Part shown: piece by piece, positions 56,866-64,000 of the stretch
How the letters are laid out: each line of letters starts with the position of its first letter
Numbering within the stretch: the first letter of the stretch is position 1
Assembly: GCF_004664715.2 (NCBI RefSeq)
Contig: NC_051069.1
Coordinates: 1,492,001 to 1,556,000, forward strand
DNA: 64,000 nucleotides
Reading direction: 5' to 3'
Origin: Peromyscus leucopus
Lineage: Eukaryota > Chordata > Mammalia > Rodentia > Cricetidae
Notes under the pieces: model-generated
What the model was told of the DNA's origin: nothing
What the model saw: only the letters and a program-made list of their open reading frames with translations
The model's database searches: none
Made by a program: the position numbers and the translations under genes

Positions 56866-57649
56866 AAATGAAGTGGGGCTGTTATAAATACAAAGGGGAG
56901 AGAGGGTTAAGGAAAGTTGCCCCAAGAATAGCTGTATTGGGGATTTGGGGGCATCTTCAGAACACCACATCATGGTTTAAAAACCACTGACAGAACATCT
57001 CAATGAAAGTTTCAAGGACAGAAACTGGCTTCATTTCATTCAACCTCAGGCCATCTTCCATGGCCACCTTAAGAAGTGAATTTGGGTAAATAGAATTCTC
57101 CACCACCCCCGCCCCAAAAACACCACAATGAGATGTTGTATGTCAGTTCTCAAACTGAGAATCTAAATTCTCTGAGGTAAGGAGTTTACTAATTACAGCC
57201 CATGGGCATAAATTATGATAGCCCTGGTCAGGGTTACTGTGTGGACCCTCTAGGTCTCCACGAAAAAAAAAAGATAACTGATGAAAGATTACTGTAGATA
57301 GACAGACAACTAAGCAACTGAGGTCTAACCTCGTGTGTCATGAATGGAGTCGCTCTTACGTAAGAGAGGACTCTTTGCTGTGGCAGAGGGCACATAGCAA
57401 ATGACCATGAATAGGCTGCAGTTGTTGAGAGAATCCACCAAGCTGTGAGTGGATGTACAATCGGGCCCCCTAGAGGGCTATGTTTTGTTTTGCCTTGATG
57501 AGTTTCACCCACAAAAAAAGAAACAAATGTTGAAGACTGCTGGTGACGTGATGGATTGTATTCTTTATCTACAAATGATTTTAGGGAAGATTCAAACATT
57601 TGGTTGTATCCTAAAAACAACAACAAAACCATCATGGGTGAGGTGGGGG
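56866..57649. other. Downstream flank, no feature recognised
   Basis: Unique-looking sequence after the Aqp9 polyadenylation signal. Confidence 0.4.
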
Positions 57650-57838
57650 GAGGAGCTGGAGAGATGGCTCAGTGGTTAGGGGTACCTGCAGTTCTTGTGG
57701 AGGCCAGAAGTTCTGTTTCCATCATGTAAAGCAGCTCACAACTGCCTTTAACTCCAGCTTCAGAGGAAACCCATGCCCGCCCTCTGCTTGTCCCCACAGG
57801 CATCTGCATGAATGGGCTAAGACACACATGCACGCACG

Positions 57839-57890
<52 letters not shown>
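57650..57890 (+). repeat. B2 SINE with (CA)n tail
   Basis: Starts with the B2 polymerase III head ggagctggagagatggctca / gtggttaggggtacctgc and ends in gcacgc then (CA)n at 57845-57888. Confidence 0.88.
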
Positions 57891-57892
<2 letters not shown>

Positions 57893-59128
57893 TGAGCACT
57901 CGGCACTGAGCCTGATGAAAACTAAGGTGCTGGTGTGACCTCTTGCTTCCTCCCTAGGCTAGTCCCTGGTGTCGCTAGCCTGGTCTCACGCAGGCAGTCC
58001 CTCTCAGTGCTCAACACTATGCTTGCTGGGGGCATCTTTGGGTTTCTGGAGGTTGAGAACACTTCAAGAGTCCAGGCCCTCAGCCATGGTGATCCTCATG
58101 GCATGGCCTCTCATCAGGGTCCTAGCAGGAAATGAGTGTGTAAAGTCCAACCTCACTAGAAAGCCTGTAATGTGTTTGTATTCGTCACTTGGTGTCGTTA
58201 TGATGCAATGCCCGGCAAAGGCAACTGAAGGGTGTGTTGTGGTTCACTTTAAGGGATGCAGTCCATTGTGGTGAAGAAGGTACAGCTGCAGGACTGTGAC
58301 GTAGCTGCTCACACTACATCTACAATTAAGACCCTGTAACCTGCAAGACCCATTCTGCCCAACAAACCTACCATTCTCCCCTCCCCCACCCCCGGCCAAC
58401 CATCCCCAGCAAAATCAGCAGTCCCCAGAGGCACAAGCACCACCTGTACCATTTGGAGGAGGAAGTGAGTGACTGGTCTCCTAGTTGAACTTTCCCAGTC
58501 TCTTAGGTCTTAAAGCCTTAGGTCCTGGAACACATCCTGTGACCTGCCCCTCCCATCTCAGCCCCAGCAACCAGCCAGCAGGTAAGAGTCCTGCAGGCAG
58601 GCAGCGCCACCACTGCTGCCACCCATGGGACCCTGTAACCTGCAAGACCCACTTCACTACCCATGCCCACCAAGGCCATCATCCTCCCTGTGGCAAACAA
58701 TCCCTGGCAAAGTCAGCAGCCCCTAGAGGCACAAGCACCACCTACACCCAAGGAAGAAGAGCAGCCGCCCTGTGAACAGTCCTCTCCAGCAACATCAGCA
58801 GACCCTATAGGCACAAACCCCACCCACACCAGTTGGAAGAACAAGCACAGGCACAACCCACACCAGTTGGAAGAACAGAGCTCATAGGCACAAGAAAAGC
58901 CCGAACCAGCCAGGAGAATTAGTTGATACACTGGACTTATGCACCCAAACCCCCACAAATCTCAAATGAGACAACTCCACTCGACCCGACAACCAGCCAA
59001 TCACCAGAACCCTTGGACATTCAGGGCAAAAGACCATAAAGAAAACAGACAAAAAAAGGTACAAAAGACCCATCCAACAAAGACATCACAAGAGTCAACA
59101 CCAGTACCTATAGTTATCCCAAACCCAG

Positions 59129-60150
59129 ATGGGTAAACAGCAGTGTAAGAATACATTCAACAATGTAAAGAGCAATAAGGCACCACCAGAACCTAGTGAT
59201 TCTACAACAGCAAGACTAGACCATCCCAATACAGATGAAAAAGAAAATGACCTTAAAAATAGCTTTATGAAGATTACAGAGGCCCTTAAAAAGGAAATGA
59301 AAAATTCCCTTAAAGAAATCAAGGAAAAGACAAACAAAAGTTGGAAGAAATCAGTAAATCCCTTAAAGAAAGCCAAGAAAAAACAATTAAACTGGTGAAG
59401 GAAACAGTTCAAAACTTGATAATTGAAATAAAGGCAAAGAAAACACAAACCAAGGGAACGCTGAAAATGGAAAATCTGGGTAAACGAACAGGAAGTACAG
59501 GTGTAAGCATAACCAACAGAATACAAGAGATGGAAGAGAGAATATCAGGCAATGAAGATATGATAGAGAAAATAGATTCATTGGTCAAAGAAAATGTTAA
59601 CTCCAATAAATTCTTAATACAAAACAACCAGCAAATCTGGGATATCATGAAAAGACCAAATCTAAGAATAATAGGGATAGAAGGAGAAGAATTCCAGCTC
59701 AAAGGCACAGAAAATATATTCAACAAAATCATAGAAGAAAACTTTCCCAACTTAAAGAAAGACATGCCTGTGATGATACATGAGCTTACAGAACACCAAA
59801 TAGACTGGACCAAAAAACAAAGTCCCTTTGCCACATATAATTAAAGACACCAAATATATAGAATAAAGAAAGAATGTTAAGAACTGCAGATGAAAAAGGC
59901 CAAGTAACATATAAAAGCAGACATATCAGAATTACACCCAATTCTCAATGGAGACTCTGAAGTTAGAAGGTCCTAGACAGACATTTTGAAGACACTAGGA
60001 GACCACGAATGCCAGCCCAGACTACTATATGCAGCAAAACTTCAATCACCATAGATGTAGAGAACATATTCCATGACAAAACCAGGTTTAAACAATACCT
60101 ATCCACAAATCCAGCCCTACAGAAAGTACCAGGAAGAAAACTCCAACCCA
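59129..60150 (+). pseudogene. L1 ORF1 remnant (copy 2)
   Basis: Starts [20 protein letters not shown] at 59129. A shift near 59340 moves the frame to [20 protein letters not shown] (59341), which then reads through the coiled coil and RRM ([36 protein letters not shown]) to 59844. The C-terminal domain is recognisable in other frames (YLSTNPALQKVPGRKLQPKK). Confidence 0.88.
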
Positions 60151-60219
60151 AAAAAGTTAGTTGCATCCACAAAAACACAGGCATAATCTCACACCAGCAA
60201 ATCCCAAATAAGGATTTGC

Positions 60220-60221
<2 letters not shown>

Positions 60222-60284
<63 letters not shown>
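60222..60284 (+). repeat. (CT)n tract between ORF1 and ORF2 of L1 copy 2
   Basis: About 31 CT units where copy 1 (about 44836-44853) has a short CA-rich sequence, so it arose after the copies diverged. Confidence 0.92.
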
Positions 60285-60288
<4 letters not shown>

Positions 60289-60329
60289 CCCACCACCAAC
60301 AATAACAAAACCAAAAAATAACAGGAATT

Positions 60330-61976
60330 TAATAATCACTGGTCATTAATATCCCTTCATATCAAGGACCTCAATTCCCCAATAAAAAGGCACAGGCTAA
60401 CAGAATGGATATGAAATCAGGATCCATCCTCCTGCTGCATACAAGAAACACACCTTCACTTCAAAGATAAGCATTATCTCAGAGTAAAGGATTGAGAAAA
60501 GATTTTCCAATCGAATGGACCTATAAAACAAGCTGGTGTAACTATCCTAATTTCTAACAAAATAGACTTCAAATTAAAATCAACCAAAAGAGATGAAGTC
60601 CACTTTACATTTATCACAGGAAAAATCCATCAAGATGAGTCTCAATTCTGAACACTTATGCCCCAAATATAAGGGCATCCACATTTGTAAAAGAAATATT
60701 ACTAAAGGTTAAATCACACATCAAAGTCCATATACTAATAGCGGGAGACTTCAACATCCTACTCTCATCAATGGACAGGTCGGCCAGACAGAAACTTAGC
60801 AGAAATGAAGGAACTGGCCGAGGTTATGACTCAAATGGACTTAACAGATACCTATAGAGCATTTCACCCAAACATAAAAGAATATATCTTCTTCTCAGCA
60901 CCTCATGGAACCTTTTCTAAAATTGACCACATATCATTCACAAAGCAAATCTGAACAGATTTTAAAAAATGGAATAATTTCTGAATCTTATTAGATCACC
61001 ATCGCTTAAAGTTAGAATTCTAAAATTCAACAACCATACAAATTACAGAAAGCCTACAAACTCATGGAAACTGAACAACATTCAAATGAATCACCACTGG
61101 GTCAAGAAAGAAAGAAATTAAAGACTTCATAGAATTCAATGAAAATGAATGCACAACATACCCAAACTTATGGGACACCATGAAAGCAGTGCTAAGAGGA
61201 AAGTTCATAGCCAAGTGCCTACATAAAGAATTTGGAGAAATCTCACACTAGTGACTTAACAGCACACCTGAAAGCTCTAGAACAAAAAGAAGCAAACTCA
61301 CCCAGGAGGAGTAGACAAGAAAATAATCAAACTGAGGGCTGAAATCAATAAAATAGAAACAAAGAGAACAATAAAAAAAAATCAATGAAACAAAGAGTTG
61401 GTTCTTTGAGAAAATCAACAAGATAGACAAACTCTTATCCAAACTAACCAAAAGGTAGAGAATATCCGAATTAACAAAATCAGAAAGGAAAAGGGAGACA
61501 TAACAACAGACACTGAGGAAATCCAGAGAATCATTAGGTCATACTTCAAAATCCTGTGCCTGACAAAATTGGAAAATCTAAAAGAAAGGGACAATTTTCT
61601 GGATAGGTACCACATACTAAAATTAAATCAAGACCAGAAAAACAATTTAAATAGACCTATAAACCCTAAGGAGATAGAAGCAGTTATTAAAAGTCTCTCA
61701 ACCAAAAAAAGGCCAGGGCTAGATGGTTTCAGCACAGAATTTCACTAGAATTTAAAGAAGAATATCAATCTCCTCAAATTGTTCCACATAATAGAAACAG
61801 AAGGAACATTGCCAAACTCTCTTTATGAGGCTATAGTTACCCTGATACCCAAACCACAAAGATGCAGCAAAGAGAATTACAGACAAGTCTCCCTCATGAA
61901 CATTGATGCAAAAATACTCAATAAAATACTGGCAAACCGAATCCAAGAACACATCAAAAAAAAAAAAAAAAAAAAT
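60330..61976 (+). pseudogene. L1 ORF2 remnant (copy 2): endonuclease and first part of RT
   Basis: [27 protein letters not shown], then RT blocks [31 protein letters not shown] and [20 protein letters not shown], ending in a Lys run from the A tract. The catalytic FADD box is not present because the element is cut before it. Confidence 0.9.
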
Positions 61977-62040
61977 CATCCACATGGTAGCTCACAATCA
62001 TCTGTAACCCCAGTTCCTGGGGATCCAACACCTTGCAGCT
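61977..62040 (+). repeat. B2 fragment joined to L1 copy 2
   Basis: acatggtagctcacaatcat, ctgtaaccccagttcctggg and gatcc match the middle of a forward B2. The head is absent; the join sits at ccaca(c)atg, shared by both partners. Confidence 0.65.
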
Positions 62041-62044
62041 AAGA

Positions 62045-63215
62045 CAAACTGATTTTCCTTATTTGTGTTTATTTGTTTTACATCCCAACCAAAGTATCTC
62101 CTCCTGCCTTTCTTCCCAGTTCCTCCTCCACTCCTCTTCCTTTGTTTCTCTTCAGATACGATGGTAGATCAAGTTGCAGTGAGACTAGACTGGATGAGGC
62201 ACTCCAGTAGGAGGAATAAGTCCCCAAAGCAGGCCTCAGAGTCAGAGATAACCCCTACTCCCACTGCTAGGAGTCTCACAAGATGGCCAAACTACACAAT
62301 GGTAATATATATGCAGAGGGCCTAGGTCAGTCTCATGCAGGCTCCCTGGTAATCGGTTCAGTCTGTAAGCCTCTATGAACCCAGGTTACTTGGTTCTGTA
62401 GGTGTTTTGTGGTGTCCTTGACCCTTCTGGCTCCTACAAGCCTTCCTCCCCATCTTCCACAGGATTCCTCGAGGTCCATCTAATGTTTGGCTGTGAGTCT
62501 GCATCTGTTTCCATCAGTTGCTAGATAAAGCCTCTCTGATGACAGTTGGGCTAGGCACCAATCTACTACAGCAGAATATCATTAGGAATCATTTCATTGA
62601 CTTTTTGTTGCCATTCATGTTTGATTCTGCCCTAGGTCTCTGGGATGTCCTGCCTCTGGTTCCTGGCCCTAAGGCGTGAGCTCCCTCTCAGGGTATAGTT
62701 CTCCAGCTGGGCCAGTCATTAGTTGACCACGCCCACAGTTTCTGTGCCATCTTTACCCAGGCACATCTTACAGACAGGACAAATTGTAGGTCAAAGGGTT
62801 TGTGTCTCAGTCCCTTCATTGGAAGTCTGGCTAGTTATAGGAGGTGGCCAGTTCAGGCTCCATATCCATTATTCCTAGGAGTCTTAGCTTGGGTCACCCC
62901 CATAGATTCCTGGGAGTTTTCTTTGCTCAAGGTTTCTGGCTTATCCCAGAGATACCCCTGATTCCAGTTGTCTCTCCTAGTACTCTCTCTCTCCATCATC
63001 CCTCCACCTGATCCCTCCTGTTCCCATCCCACCCCTCTCCCAGCCCCCCCCTTATCCACTGGCAGTGTCCACTCTATTTCCCCCTCACAGTGAGATGCAT
63101 GCACCACCATTGAACCCTCCTTGTGACTTAGCTTCTCTAGGTCTGTGGGTTGTAGCATGGTTATCCTTTACTCTATGGCTAATTTCTACTTATGAATGAG
63201 CACATACCATGTTTG
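62045..63215 (-). mobile_element. LINE-1 3' UTR and end, antisense
   Basis: On the minus strand: the post-ORF2 phrase (reverse of cttatgaatgagcacatacc), a G-rich polypurine stretch, and an A/T-rich end gggatgtaaaacaaataaac near 62075. A 5'-truncated L1 3' end in the opposite orientation to copy 2, therefore a separate insertion. Confidence 0.85.
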
Positions 63216-63221
63216 ACAAAT

Positions 63222-63430
63222 CAATTTTTTAAATTAATTTTTAGTGATTTATTTATTTTATTTTATGTGTACTGGTGTTTTGCCTACATGTATATCTGTG
63301 TGAGGATGTCAGGTCCCTTGGAACTGGAGTTACAGACAGTTGTGAGCTGCCATTTGGGTACTGGGAATTGAACTCAGGACCTCTGGAAGAGCAGCCAGTG
63401 CTCTTAACTGTGGAGCCATCTCTCCAGCCC
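63222..63430 (-). repeat. B2 SINE
   Basis: tttatgtgtactggtgtttt, acagttgtgagctgccattt, ggacctctggaagagcagcc and gagccatctctccagcccc. Reverse B2. Confidence 0.88.
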
Positions 63431-63689
63431 CAGACAAACCGATTTTTAAAATGGACTATAGAGTTGATGCCTCATTAAAGTATGTATGTGAATATTCAAT
63501 ATACATATCAAAGAAGTTCACATTAAACTTAGCACTGTAGCTTGTTATTTTAGCTTAAAAATCTGTGTCAAGAACCAAAACACATCAACAACTCCAAACT
63601 GCAAGATCCAGAGCAACTGTAGCTGGTAATGCAAGGCTAGTAAACATGTCCGATGGTATAAGTGGGTTTTTAAAATGTCATAAAGTTAA

Positions 63690-64000
63690 ACACAGGCTCG
63701 CTCTGTCATCTCTGAATTCTACTCCTAGGTATTTATCCAAGAGAGTGTATATGATCTACACACAAGCGTTATTGTACAAAAATGTTCATGGCATCTTTAT
63801 TCAGTAATGCTCCAACCAGGACAGAGTCTAAATGTCCATGAACAGGGAAAAAGACACACAGTTTTTGATATACCATGGCAAGGGAAGACTCAACAACAGA
63901 AAATAACATGCTGTTCATATCACAGTGTGAAAAATATTAAAAGATGCTGGGAAAAATGAGTCAAATATGGGAAGTGCACCATGATTCAACTTTTACAGAA
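63690..64000 (+). repeat. Ancient L1 3'-end fragment
   Basis: ctactcctaggtatttatcc, caagcgttattgtacaaaaa, tgttcatggcatctttattc and aatgtccatgaacaggg follow the end of L1 ORF2 and the start of its 3' UTR in old mammalian L1. It runs off the window. Confidence 0.7.

Larger units (their letters stand above)
58331..61976 (+). mobile_element. LINE-1 copy 2: 5' UTR blocks, ORF1, ORF2 up to early RT
   Basis: Sense L1 about 2.3 kb after Aqp9. Two tandem 5' UTR blocks are visible: ccctgtaacctgcaagaccc at about 58331 and again at about 58631, each leading to agaggcacaagcaccacct. ORF1 and ORF2 follow. It matches copy 1 over almost 4 kb, highly similar by eye. It breaks off within the RT region just before the HHDQVGF block, where an expanded A run leads into a B2 fragment. 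Dead element. Confidence 0.93.

Noticed and set aside
1..64000. CRISPR array, prophage, operon or mobile bacterial element
   Set aside because: Regular spaced repeats were not found; all tandem repeats are microsatellites or minisatellites and the genome is clearly mammalian.

Overview
This is vertebrate nuclear DNA from a rodent. It carries B1, B2, B3, B4 and ID SINEs, MIR and L2 relics, LINE-1 with ORF1/ORF2, class II LTR retroelements, and long dinucleotide microsatellites. The B1 subtype (3' half reading about 'aaaggcacaaagctacacagagaaaccctgtct'-like, seen here only in pieces) and the LTR types suggest a cricetid (vole, hamster or deer mouse), which is an inference. There is no bacterial, viral-operon or CRISPR content.

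The only cellular gene I can support is aquaporin-9 (Aqp9) on the + strand. It is complete in six coding exons: 8667-8777, 32118-32244, 36257-36394, 39089-39207, 50652-50869 and 53861-54035. All junctions are GT-AG and the phases join cleanly (0, 1, 1, 0, 2) into an 888-nt reading frame, 295 residues plus stop, the usual AQP9 length. Both NPA boxes and the aquaglyceroporin-type Asp after the second box are present. The likely promoter and 5' UTR lie in about 8360-8666, and the 3' UTR probably runs to the AATAAA at 56842.

Layout: 1-8360 is upstream flank with SINEs and an L2 relic. 8778-32117 is a 23-kb intron 1 full of SINEs, an old antisense L1, a compact 1.1-kb ERV with a perfect 6-bp target duplication, and an inverted pair of related LTRs, one followed by a retroviral-type primer-binding site whose tRNA-Lys homology extends about 65 nt. 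Introns 2 and 3 (4.0 and 2.7 kb) hold MIR, B2 and a nested repeat > LTR > B1 stack just before exon 4. Intron 4 (11.4 kb) contains a sense L1 (42.4-48.0 kb) itself interrupted by an LTR and a B1. Intron 5 is SINE-rich. Downstream, 58.3-62.0 kb is a second sense L1 closely similar to the first, followed by an antisense L1 3' UTR and an old L1 tail.

I found no convincing undescribed biological system. The points most worth a second look are the extended tRNA-Lys homology after an LTR, the two directly repeated L1 copies that bracket Aqp9 exons 5 and 6, B1-like modules inside LTR U3 regions, and HNF1/FOX-like sites just upstream of Aqp9. Repeat family names and outer limits are by eye, and most SINE limits are good to about 10-20 bases.
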